DNA of 64,000 nucleotides from Tubiluchus corallicola (lineage: Eukaryota > Priapulida > Priapulimorpha > Priapulimorphida > Tubiluchidae), in assembly GCA_030141605.1 (NCBI GenBank), contig JAQGDQ010000915.1:16814-80813 (forward strand), written 5' to 3'. The notes below the pieces were generated by a model. The model was not told where the DNA came from and ran no database searches. It was given only the letters and a program-made list of their open reading frames with translations. The position numbers and the translations under genes were made by a program. This document shows, piece after piece, positions 46,377 to 56,460 of the stretch. The stretch's first letter is position 1. The number at the start of each line of letters is the position of its first letter.

Positions 46377-46536
46377 TAGATAGATAGATATATAGATATA
46401 TATATAGATATATATATATATATAGATATAGATAGATATAGATATATATATAGATAGATATAGATATATATATTATATCAATATACCATGTATGTTTATT
46501 GTTCTGCAAGACATGATGCTACCGGACGTAGATGAT
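46283..46536. repeat. Perfect 73-bp inverted repeat around (TA)n/(TAGA)n
   Basis: Arms 46283-46355 and 46464-46536 are exact reverse complements (pairing positions sum to 92819). They include ATCATCTACGTCCGGTAGC and ACATACATGGTATATTG. The 108-bp loop is TA/TAGA microsatellite. No mismatch in 73 bp means a very recent origin, active gene conversion, or an assembly fold-back. Confidence 0.9.
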
Positions 46537-46568
46537 ATATAGATATAGATATATATATAGATATAGAT

Positions 46569-46627
<59 letters not shown>

Positions 46628-46635
46628 TAGATAAT
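46537..46635. repeat. (TAGA)n microsatellite
   Basis: ATAGAT units continuing from the right arm of the inverted repeat. Confidence 0.95.
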
Positions 46636-46724
46636 ATATAATATCTGTCATTGCATAAATACTGCACATCCCCACAGTAGTGGGGAAAGAGAATACCCGA
46701 GTTGTTGCTACGTGGCAATAGAGA

Positions 46725-46930
46725 AACGCCGAGTCTGGGCGGTAATTAGATGACTGACCGTGCGGTTTCACTCGCCATATTATCTCCAGCTCTTATCTCG
46801 ATAAGGACGATGTGTACAATTTCGGACGCGGTTAAAACACCTCTGCTGGTTCGGTGGCTCATCTTAGACAGCTATCCTTGATAATGAGCCATAATTTGAG
46901 TTTTGAAACCCATTGAGTTTTCGACCACAG
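46725..46930 (+). mobile_element. 5S-related SINE fragment
   Basis: GTCTGGGCGGTAATTAGATG and ACTGACCGTGCGGTTTC align with the 5S-like part of 35965-36235. Downstream ACCTCTGCTGGTTCGGTGGC aligns with its body. The head is missing. Confidence 0.55.
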
Positions 46931-47159
46931 GCTGCAGAATACCAAAATCTTTAAAAAATAATTGTGCTTTTTAAGTGAAAGCAAAACTTTAATTTATTAC
47001 TTGAAAAAATACAGTGCTGCAGGGTAACGTACTTATCTAAAACTTATTAAGGTATCCAAAAATTTCCATTTACTAATACGTTGACATTTTCTGATCGGAA
47101 AACGTACTTTTCTGTGCGTGGTTTTACAGTAAAGAAGCTACTAACGAAACCAGACACGT

Positions 47160-47406
47160 ATGTAATGATATTACTGCTACTTCCTTCTACTCCTACTGCT
47201 ACTGCTACTGCAGCACTATTGCTGCTCCTGCTGTTACTGCTACTGCTACTGCTACTACTGCTACTTTTTTCTACTGCTACTGCTACTTCCTTGTACTAGT
47301 TCTGCACTACTACTGCTGCTCCTGCTACTGCCGCTGCCGCTACCGCTACCGCTACCGCTACCACTACCACTACCACTACCACTACCACTACCACTACTAC
47401 TACTAC
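47160..47406. repeat. (CTACTG)/(CTACCG)/(CTACCA) trinucleotide repeats
   Basis: Imperfect CTA/CTG/CCG/CCA triplets in three sub-blocks; the poly-Leu, poly-Ser/Gly and poly-Val frames are spurious. Confidence 0.9.
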
Positions 47407-49939
47407 TATGCAATTTGAGTTTAAAAATGACTTTGAAAAACATGTGTTTACTTCACGACCACAAGACTGTGCAATGTGCGGTCCAGTAGTTGTAGCGTTG
47501 GGCTTGTTCAAAGCCAGTTTAGTCTGGACTTTATCGTACTTGCTTCTGTTTAATCAAACTTGATTTCTTAAAATCGATAAATGTGGGATCATTATTAACC
47601 AGTAAGCGCGAAATTAAGATTAAAATTTAAACGAAAAGAATTGCTTATTGTATCAGTTGCTCAATGGTTTCCTGGCTTTCTATCTATTTTTGATTCTTTA
47701 CCCTTTACCCTGAACTAAACAACTTATTGACTTCCTACAATACAGTTTCACATGAGATTACGCACAACATGTAAACAACATAATTTATGTGATTATCACA
47801 ATGATAACAAGTAAATCTAAGTGTATTCATAAGTATTGTCGCGAATCAGTTAAATATTCGCGAAAAATGTAGGGAACAACAATTTTCTTCTTTTTTTGTT
47901 AATGTGGGACTATTTGGCAAGCAGGCGGGAGAGTCGGGACTACTTTTTTAGCAGACGGAAAGAAAAAACCGCTTGTGTGTTAAATTTTTACAGATTTTGG
48001 TGTTATTTTGTATCTTTATGAGTTTTAATAAAACCATTTATAGTTCTTATTAATCCATGTGTCTGATGCATCTGTTTTCGCCTGCCTCCGTTTGTTGTTT
48101 GCAGGTTGTCTGTTTTGTTTGAAACAAGCGCTTACCTGGATATCAGAGGGGGGACGCCCATTTCCTCCCCTCGCAAAGGTAAAGTTTTTTGTTAAATTTA
48201 ATCATCAATGTCCAATGGTAGAAGTGCTACTCGGAAAGAGGGCATTTTCTATAAGTATGTCCTAATTTTAGGTCTATACATAATTAATGAAAAGTCCATA
48301 TGTCTCGCTAAAACACGTCAGCGTTATTAATTTGCATAACTTTGTGCACAAAGTAACTTCCCTCTGCTTCTAGTGTTGCCAGCCACCTGTGGTTCCCAGG
48401 CTATACGGAGCACAATAGAAACAATACTGTCATCAATATAGTATTGAGTCGTGCACAAACATTTGTGTACAAATAAACAAATAAAAGGCTTAAGAAACTT
48501 TAGCCTTCTTCAAAATAAAATCATGTATGTATTTCTGCTCATCAAAGTTGCTACAATGTGACGTGAAATTCTGAAAATCATACAAATTTATTGAAACATG
48601 TAAATTTGTCTTCGAGTCATATGACATACGGAGTTACGCACTCTAAAATGATTGTTATTTATTCAAATTTTGTCCTTGAAAAGTCCTACCAACAAAGTGT
48701 GCAAATTCCAATCTGCCGTAAATACGTCAACTGAACAATATTGCTAATGGTTGCCAATAATCCCAGCAAACAGATCAAAGCACAATTAAGAATTCACAGT
48801 TTACTCAATAGCTAAATTTGTAGAGATCTGTTGACTGCAGAGGTGTTGCAAAAGATAATGAAAGCAAAAGCATTAGTCATCATGTTTTTATGCAGGTTCA
48901 TTTGTCTTTACTTAGAAGCCACTGGAGTGGGAAACTGAAACCTCGTCTCTTTTCCCTTCTTTATATTAGAACTCCTTATTTATTTTTCTTCATCTCTGGT
49001 CATTAAGAATTAGCTCTGAGCAAAATCGCATCTTCGTCTCAGTAGCAGCATACACCGCACACCACACATTATACTATTAACAGATAAACAATTTTTGGCA
49101 ATTGCATTTTGTAAATTTTTGCACAATGCAAGTGGTCAGTATAGCAAAAGAAGCCACTCACAGTAATTATTGAACCCAGCTGCCATGAACTGTTCACTGA
49201 TGAGCTTTTGCGCTACTTAACATAGATCATGAAACAACTCAGCTATTCAGCCCGCTGCTAAATTTCAATTATTTCTGAATTTTGACGAGGATATTGAAAA
49301 ACTGAAAAATTAACAACGCTACGATTTCCATAGAAAACCTACTTCAGTGATTCAAAATAAACGCAGACGGTAAGGAAATGTGGGGGATCTTTGATAAATG
49401 ATGCTACTGGCCTAAACACTGTACGCAGACATACCTTAGATATCATGCTCTGAATGTTTTTATCTGATGATAATAATAAAAAGATATTATTCTGATCATT
49501 TTAACTGCTCTAATTTCTTTCACGAGGGTTTTCTTGTAGTGTTAACTAGAATGCTTTGGAAAACTATTTAAAAATTAAATGCTTTTCCAGGCATGCAGTA
49601 GATTAAAATTTTGTAAAAATTGATCGAAGCAGCTGATTCTTGCATTAGCAAGTTTAAGATTCTAGTTTTTTGGACATTTACAGTTTACTGGTATCAATTA
49701 CAATTAATTTTATAACAACAGAAATTTGCAACAGACAATTCAATTTCGACACAGAAAATTATAGCCACCTACGGGACTTATAGTCCAAGCCGCAAAGCAA
49801 AACAGAGTCTACTAAAACAGAGAAAATAAGTTCTAATGACAGGCAAAGCCACGTCGCCTATTCACGTATTACGTTGCTTCGTTACCAGAGGCGCAATAAT
49901 CGCTAGATTTTGTTGACGTACATCGCATGGCAACATAAG
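47407..49939. other. Intergenic, nothing recognised
   Basis: 2.5 kb of AT-rich sequence upstream of the repeat-protein locus, with no gene, MITE end or satellite supported. Confidence 0.4.
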
Positions 49940-50051
49940 ATGGCATCACACGGCAACACTGGAGACGCTAAAATACTCACCACTAGATTCTTAACAAAAG
50001 ACACAGGTTCTCCTTGGTTTCTTCTGCTTGTTGCCAAACTATTAGCGACAG
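49940..50051 (+). CDS. Candidate 5' coding exon before the repeat-protein gene
   Basis: ATG at 49940 opens 37 codons (MASHGNTGDAKILTTRFLTK then DTGSPWFLLLVAKLLAT) to a strong donor, GCGACAG followed by GTAAGAGC, at 50051. The exon ends one base into a codon. A potential acceptor GGACTAG at 50206-50212 would join it in frame to the 683-residue frame through 12 extra codons, giving about 732 residues. However, the 161-base intron has a poor pyrimidine tract and would contain the CRE and X-box. Either this is an alternative upstream first exon, or the good-looking donor is coincidence. Confidence 0.35.
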
Positions 50052-50163
50052 GTAAGAGCATAAATGATAAAAACATGCTAATGGGACTAACGTGTACAGC
50101 TAATGGGATTTACACGTAGAGAAAGGTAAATGCATAAAAGAAATACGCATGCATCAACGATAG

Positions 50164-50192
50164 TTACGTCACCGCTTACGTTGCCTAGCAAC
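50164..50192 (+). promoter_or_regulatory. CRE-like site and RFX X-box upstream of the repeat-protein gene
   Basis: TTACGTCA (50164-50171) and GTTGCCTAGCAAC (50180-50192) lie 8 bases apart, ending 55 bases before the ATG. The second matches GTNRCC-N(0-3)-RGYAAC with a 1-base spacer. X-boxes close to the start are the standard RFX control of ciliary genes; CRE sites frequently co-occur in testis-expressed ones. The same pair is tandemly triplicated at 7013-7217. Confidence 0.65.
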
Positions 50193-50247
50193 TGCAACAA
50201 CGAAAGGACTAGGGCAATTTGGAAATCAAGGGAGAAAGTTTAAGCAA

Positions 50248-52299
50248 ATGGCAAACACACGACCATCCAGCAGTTACCGCATTTCTTACGACTCAAAACA
50301 AAACCAGAACGTGATAAAACTGCAGCCACTAAACACGCATCGTGACGTCACTTATGTTTTTGAAAAAAGTGAACCAAAACAGACACGACCGTCGATGCCA
50401 GCAGCACACAAACCTGTAAGATTTGATTCATACAACCCGGGCAGACCAGCAAGTTGTCCATGTTCGACTTACGTATTACAACGAAATGTTCACATGCCAC
50501 CGCAGACTAGGTTACCTGTGAACCACATGTCAAGGTCACCACTAGGTAATCTAAACGTCACACGCAACTTACAACCACAAGAATATGTGAAGCATCAAAT
50601 CCCAAGAATTAGTAGAGACGTTACTTACACTGTGCAACGGAGCGACCCTGTGAGATCACAACCACCAATAAGTAGTAGTGATGTGACGTATACGGTGCAG
50701 CGAAGTGACCCTGTGAGATCACAACCACCAATAAGTAGTAGTGATGTGACGTATACGGTGCAACGAAGTGACCCTGTGAGATCACAACCACCAATAAGTA
50801 GTAGTGATGTGACGTATACGGTGCAACGAAGTGACCCTGTGAGATCACAACCACCAATAAGTAGTAGTGATGTGACGTATACGGTGCAACGAAGTGACCC
50901 TGTGAGATCACAACCACCAATAAGTAGTAGTGATGTGACGTATGCTATGCAACGAAGCGACCCTGTGAGATCACAACCACCAATAAGTAGCAGTAATGTG
51001 ACTTACACTGTGCAACGGAGCGACCCTGTGAGATCACAACCACCAATAAGTAGTAGTGATGTGACGTATACTATGCAACGAAGTGACCCAGTGAGATCAC
51101 AACCACCAATAAGTAGTAGTAATGTGACGTATACGGTGCAACGGAGCGACCCTGTGAGATCACAACCACCAATAAGTAGTAATGTGACGTATACTATGCA
51201 ACGAAGCGACCCTGTGAGATCACAACCACCAATAAGTAGTAGTGATGTGACGTATACGGTGCAACGAAGCGACCCTGTGAGATCACAACCACCAATAAGT
51301 AGTAGTGATGTGACGTATACGGTGCAACGAAGTGACACTGTGAGATCACAACCACCAATAAGTAGTAGTAATGTGACGTATACTATGCAACGAAGCGACC
51401 CTGTGAGATCACAACCACCAATAAGTAGTAGGAATGTGACGTATACGGTGCAACGAAGCGACCCTGTGAGATCACAACCACCAATAAGTAGTAGTGATGT
51501 GACATACACAGTGCAACGAAGTAATGTGAGATCACAACCAGTAGTAAGTAGTACAGATGTTACTTATATGGTACACCGTAGTAGTCCTGTAAGATCACAG
51601 CCGCCAGTAAGTAGTAGTGACGTTACTTATACAGTACAAAGAAGTAGGCCTGTAGATTTACAGATGCCAGTAAGTAGTAATGACATTACTTATACGGTAC
51701 ATCGTAGTAGTCCTGTAAGATCACAGCCGCCAGTAAGTAGTAGTGACGTCACTTACACCTTACAACGAGAGAAACCTTTAATGTCACAACGACCAACAAC
51801 TGCTGATTGCCTTCATACATCGCCACGGCCACGTTGTGTGATGATGCAACCACCGTCAACAAGTAGTAGCAATGTTACTTATACAGTGCAACGAGGTAAC
51901 AATAATGTTAATACTACCTCACGGCTAAAGAAAGGTCTGAAATCATGTGAACGCAGTAACAGCTCGTTTCCGAAGAAACGTGTCAGTTGGCAGGAACTTC
52001 CTGAGGTTACTACGTATACTGTGGAACGAAGAGAGGCCGCAAGGCCAGTATTCCTGCCAGGTGTTTCACACTACCTCCAACCACTCGCTAATAAGCCTAG
52101 ACAACTTCGTAACACGTTCATACCGTCATGGCAAACTAGAAATAACGGATACAACCATTTACAGGCCAATGAAGCTATGATGGCAGGACTGCCGGCAACT
52201 AGTTGTGACGTCACTGGACCACTAAACTCCAACGGTAGTTGGCAATGCAGAGAAACTAATTACAATTATGAAGAAGAACCTGTATATTTTTGTGACTAG
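50248..52299 (+). CDS. 683-residue protein of 21-residue repeats, unknown function
   Basis: An uninterrupted frame from ATG 50248 to TAG 52297-52299. Residues ~1-120 are non-repetitive but hold two degenerate units (RDVTYVFEKSEP, STYVLQRN). Residues ~121-500 are about 18 tandem 21-residue (63-bp) units, consensus DVTYTVQRSDPVRSQPPISS plus S. The first 14 are nearly identical; later ones diverge (DITYTVHRSSPVRSQ, DVTYTLQREKP). Three more degenerate units reach ~585 (NVTYTVQRGNN, TTYTVERRE). The C-terminal ~95 residues are unique and end in an acidic EEEPVYFCD. No signal peptide or membrane segment; strongly basic, Ser/Pro/Gln-rich and probably disordered. The T-Y-x-V-x-R core suggests a repeated binding motif, perhaps to a filament such as a microtubule, which is inference from the X-box promoter. 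Family not recognised. Third-position differences between repeats that keep the peptide argue for selection on protein. Confidence 0.85.
   Translation: MANTRPSSSYRISYDSKQNQNVIKLQPLNTHRDVTYVFEKSEPKQTRPSMPAAHKPVRFDSYNPGRPASCPCSTYVLQRNVHMPPQTRLPVNHMSRSPLGNLNVTRNLQPQEYVKHQIPRISRDVTYTVQRSDPVRSQPPISSSDVTYTVQRSDPVRSQPPISSSDVTYTVQRSDPVRSQPPISSSDVTYTVQRSDPVRSQPPISSSDVTYTVQRSDPVRSQPPISSSDVTYAMQRSDPVRSQPPISSSNVTYTVQRSDPVRSQPPISSSDVTYTMQRSDPVRSQPPISSSNVTYTVQRSDPVRSQPPISSNVTYTMQRSDPVRSQPPISSSDVTYTVQRSDPVRSQPPISSSDVTYTVQRSDTVRSQPPISSSNVTYTMQRSDPVRSQPPISSRNVTYTVQRSDPVRSQPPISSSDVTYTVQRSNVRSQPVVSSTDVTYMVHRSSPVRSQPPVSSSDVTYTVQRSRPVDLQMPVSSNDITYTVHRSSPVRSQPPVSSSDVTYTLQREKPLMSQRPTTADCLHTSPRPRCVMMQPPSTSSSNVTYTVQRGNNNVNTTSRLKKGLKSCERSNSSFPKKRVSWQELPEVTTYTVERREAARPVFLPGVSHYLQPLANKPRQLRNTFIPSWQTRNNGYNHLQANEAMMAGLPATSCDVTGPLNSNGSWQCRETNYNYEEEPVYFCD
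50632..51776 (+). repeat. 63-bp coding minisatellite
   Basis: About 18 units of 63 bases encoding the 21-residue repeat. Unit phase is constant (e.g. GACCCTGTGAGATC at 50644 and 50707), except one 60-base unit lacking a serine codon near 51180 and a shortened unit near 51523. Because 63 is a multiple of three, the minus strand is also open (units with VVVISQGHFVAPYTSHHYYL); that frame is a by-product. Confidence 0.95.
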
Positions 52300-52332
52300 A
52301 TTGTGAAAAATCTATATTTGTGAAAAATGTAA

Positions 52333-52338
52333 AATAAA
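52333..52338 (+). terminator. Polyadenylation signal AATAAA
   Basis: 34 bases after the stop of the repeat-protein gene and followed by TGTGTTTTCTATTGGTG, a GT/T-rich downstream element. It supports a short 3' UTR and a complete gene. Confidence 0.75.
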
Positions 52339-53855
52339 ACAAAATGTGTTTTCTATTGGTGTTTTTACATAAGTAAACATACTCATTTAAAATGCATTGA
52401 GACTGCGTATTTCTTTAGATGTTTCATTGCGTGTTTAGTTCATATTATCTAGCTTTAACTCGCATGCATTTGAAAAATATCAAACTATTGCTCAATTTTC
52501 GCAAAATGAGTTTTGCAACTTGTTACGCCTGCAAGGTTTGACGATGCCATTACTCAGGCATGATGAAGCAGCAACCTTAAACAAATACGAGTTTCTCTCT
52601 TACTCACCGACGATCCATTTCAGCACTGAACTTTTGGTAAATGTGAGACAAGACGAAGATGGAAGAAATGCTGTCATCAAAAAAGCTTCAGGTACGGAAT
52701 GGAAGCACTGTAAACTTTCTAGTGGGGTTCAGAACAGTCAAAGGCCCAACAAGTGCTCTAACCTGTGCTTTCACGAATTTGAGAGCATTTTCGTGCCATG
52801 AAATTTGCGAGAAATTTCGTGAAACATTTTTTAGTTTTTGTCTAATTTCTCACATGAAATGCAAATGAATACAACATCAGTATGGATGGAATGAATGGAA
52901 ACTAAGAATAATAAAGTAGAAAGCTGATGCAGGAAGCTACACCCCACCCCCACCCCCAGCTTATCAAGTTCTACCTTTTCCTGGAAACCAAGAATAAGGT
53001 TTTGACCTTGGTACTAGAGGTATCTGCAGCAGGATCTAATAGAAGTCACACTAGATGCTTGATGAAAAACTTAAATAACCGACATATTTTCCTTCAAAAA
53101 ATGACTGTAAGAAATTCGTCAGAAAAAATTAAAATCAGCAAGTAAAATCTTAATTTGGGTATGTAGTAATCAAGAGTCCACTGTTGTTAAAAGTTTTTCC
53201 TGGACAGAAACTTTATTCTTAAGACAAACCAAAAAACTGGAAACCTGTAACTATTCTTAGTGTGTAAATGATTAAATATTTATGACATTTAATTAATAAT
53301 GAATTCGTCTAAACACCCAACAATTATATCAACCATAAAATTACCATACCCTATTAGTTTTCATTCTTTGCATTTTTATTACTGTTTTCTTTATGTCAAC
53401 CCAGTAATGGAGAAGATGAAATAATACCATAAATTTAGTGAGAGATATACTACAAGAAAAAGAAAAATTGTTTTGCTAAAAGCAAATTGCAGTTTTCTAA
53501 CAGTTACTGGTCTAGAAGAGAAAAAGAATATTAAACAATACAGTACAGCAAAGGGAAGACAGTTGTATTGTCAGTACTCGGAAAAGAGGGGAGCCTCCCT
53601 CCATGCTTGGCCCGTATTCGACTGGAGACGTTATTGGACCACACAGAAGCCCATAGCTTATCAAATGAGCCACAGCCAGGCGTGAGCTTCGGTAAGGCGG
53701 TTAGCACGGGGAAGATTACCCCTAACGAAGTCGGTAGAGAAAATATTAAGGTCAAATGCTGATCGCGTAAACTAAGCTAACTTATTAGACCTTAACGATG
53801 TCTGCCTATAGTGTAAAGGGCCAAGAGTTATCGAACTACGAGGAGTTTACTAAAC
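52339..53855. other. Intergenic, no gene supported
   Basis: Overlapping plus-strand frames at 52520-52868 and frames on both strands at 53473-53762 have protein-like stretches but no recognised domain, signal or splice context. A CCCCACCCC run occurs at about 52945. Confidence 0.35.
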
Positions 53856-53859
53856 AAGC

Positions 53860-53952
53860 TGTTGTTGTTGTTGCTGCTGCTGCTGCTGCTGCTGTTGCTG
53901 CCGCCGTGGCTACTGCTACCGTTACCGCCGTGGCTGCTGCTGCTGCTACTGC
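53860..53952. repeat. (GCT)n-type trinucleotide repeat
   Basis: Imperfect GTT/GCT/GCC triplets; the poly-Val/Ala frame is spurious. Confidence 0.9.
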
Positions 53953-55259
53953 ATGTAACTCCTCTATATATTTTAAACTATAAATTCTAAACTCTAAATT
54001 CCATTTTGCCCACTTAAGTCCATTCCACTTAAATCGTCAAAACCAAATATAAAAGGGGAAAAAGAAGCACTGTGGACAAAAGGACAAAAAAGACTACTTT
54101 CGTAAACATTTTTATGGCTAGTCACCGTTACCTACTAATCATACATTAGGTTAATGGCACTAAAAGCGTCTGTCGTAGGGCAAGGTCGTACTAACACTTA
54201 TTCAGCACTACCTGTCTTCAAGTTCAAGTCCAAATCAGCAGTCTGACCGCCACTCAAAGGTGACAAAGCTACTGGTAAGCAGAGAACGCAGACACCACAA
54301 CCAACGTTACGATGTGATTCTATTATAAGTTTCTAACAATATAATTTAATCAAGCAATTTAATCTAGCATTCTATAATTATTTGTTTTTTTGTATTTTTA
54401 CAAACATGCATTTCCTGAAAGTGTTTAAAACGAAGCCAGCCTTAGTCATGTGACCTAAGCTTTAGTAGTATACGCCACTTATCAATCACAGTTGTTTTTA
54501 CATGTAGTTAGATTTTCTATTGCCGCTATGCTGATCATGCCGTTTGGTGATACTTGCATTGCTTTGTCTATTTTGTTACAATTTAACAGTCACTAGTTGT
54601 ATTTTCAAGCCAAAGTTGTCACCAGTAAATGTAAATCACCATCTACTTTAATAATTAGTTAATAGTTTAAATTGGTTAGAATTGCTTCAAATCTCTAGAA
54701 TCATAAGTAATAATTTGTGTTTCAGTCTTCTTGAATCTAATTTTTTATTTTGTCTAAATAGTAATAACCTTTAGCATGTTCTTAAGCACTTTTTGTGATC
54801 CGTTATTTTAATAAATTGCAGGTCTATCGCGCAGTTCAATACTGATTTTTGCCGTTTCTTTGCCTGGACTGGGCGCATCCACACAATATAATAAAAGTAT
54901 CAAAAATGTTTCCTTGTTCAATTATTTTATCGCATAAGTGACGGCGTCTTCAAGACAAGTTGACCTACCAGCTTCTTAAGTCAAGGAGACGCAGTGCATC
55001 TAAAACAAAAACTAATTAAACGGCAACATTAATTAATTCATCACAACCATTGAAATGAATCAATTAGCAACCGCAGCGGCTCCTGTACAATATCGCCAAG
55101 CAATTGATCAAAGTGGTTAGCGAGCGAAAGGGTTGAGAAAAGAGAGTAATTAATTTATCTTAAGCTGAAAACTTCTGAAGACGATGATGGTAAAGCGTTT
55201 GTTGCAGCTCTCGCTATTTTAGCAAACTACTCGAATGACGAAAACGATACGGTGACGAT
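53953..55259. other. Intergenic, nothing recognised
   Basis: No gene or repeat family seen. Confidence 0.4.
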
Positions 55260-55751
55260 GTAGTAAGATCGCCGCACTTTACTCAGCTGAGTAACTAAAT
55301 TAGTTGAGTTTATGATCAAACTTAAATTAACTTTTATGTTCAAGTTGAATTTGCAACCTGTTACTCAGATTAGACAATCTGATATTAAAACTGGGTGACC
55401 AAGTTACGTTGCTTCCTCAGCTTCATAGCCTAAACTATTTAAACCTTACCGGCAATGCGCATAGTTCAAGCGGAAAAACTAATCAAATACTCAAATTGAG
55501 TAATCAACACATTCATTTTCACGGTCCTCAGTTTGAGTACTCAACATTTGAGTAATAAAACAAACAGAATCACGTTCTCAAGACAATGAACGTGAGTAAA
55601 CAACACACTTAACACTTAGTTACTCAACTTGACTAACTATCACAGTCATACTCAGTCAGATTGAGTAACCAATGAACACATGCATTCTCGAGCTTTTCAA
55701 ACTGAGTATTCAAAATACTCGTGGTTCGGGCAATGAAACAGTGTACTCGTG
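55260..55751. repeat. Irregular repeats of TACTCA / TGAGTA words
   Basis: TACTCA, GAGTAA and TTGAGTA recur about 20 times on both strands (e.g. ATACTCAAATTGAGTAATC). It looks like a degenerate palindromic repeat or decayed MITE abutting family A copy 3. No unit length could be fixed. Confidence 0.45.
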
Positions 55752-56400
55752 TTAAAGGAAAACTGGACACATTCTTAAACTATACCTCAAAACAATGTAT
55801 CCTATGAAACATTGAAAGAAGACATACTATTTTTCAAGAATGACTTACGTGCAAGCATTATAAACAGAGAAACGTAATTCGTGTTCACGCGTTTGGTTCT
55901 CCGCTGTTATATGCACTTCGCCATGCGCTAGTTAGATGGGTATTAGCACCTGCATCTCTGAAACGAATTGAACAAAAAACAGGTGCTCCAGTTCAGAGAT
56001 GTTCAGTTGTGGCGTAGTGCACACGTTCGAAACCTCAGGCCTGCGGACTGCGGTAAACTTAAAATCTGTAGCGTTTTGTATATCACACTGACTGTTGTAC
56101 AATAGTGGTCGTGGGATGTTTGTGCTGTTGAAAATTATGTTTACTTGTGATGTCTTCACTATAGCTGAGCTTGGTCGTTATTAGTTAAATTTTTAAACTA
56201 CTATTTAATTACCAGAAACGCTTTGGCATTATTATAGGTAAAATGAATAATTTTTATCGCAGTTCAAAATGGGGTAGGACATAAAAAATCATCCATTATG
56301 CTATGCTATGCTATACCATACCATACCATACCATACCATACCATACCATACCATACCATACCATACCATACTATACCATACGATACTATACTATACTAGA
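55752..56400 (-). mobile_element. TTAA-type MITE, family A, copy 3, with pentamer microsatellite end
   Basis: Starts TTAAAGGAAAACTGGACAC, the inverted equivalent of the right end at 13405, and follows family A in reverse to AAAAAATCATCCATT at about 56298. There the expected terminus is replaced by (ATGCT)3 and then (ATACC)n (56299-56396). The same junction occurs in copy 5 at 63740. Confidence 0.8.
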
Positions 56401-56424
56401 AAAAATTTTATACTTGAAATGCTT

Positions 56425-56455
56425 GAGGTTTGGGTTCGAGTCCCGCTGTGATACT
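56425..56455 (+). other. tRNA T-arm-like B box, SINE scrap
   Basis: TTTGGGTTCGAGTCCCGC matches the Pol III B box GGTTCGANTCC with flanking T-stem bases. No A box or cloverleaf precedes it; probably the remnant of a tRNA-derived SINE. Confidence 0.4.
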
Positions 56456-56460
56456 TTTTG

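Noticed and set aside
50621-51509. Minus-strand frames of 99 and 168 codons opposite the repeat-protein gene
   Set aside because: By-product of a 63-bp repeat unit; the plus strand has promoter motifs, ATG, stop and polyadenylation signal.
56425-56455. tRNA gene
   Set aside because: Only a T-arm-like B box exists; no anticodon arm, D arm or acceptor stem can be drawn.
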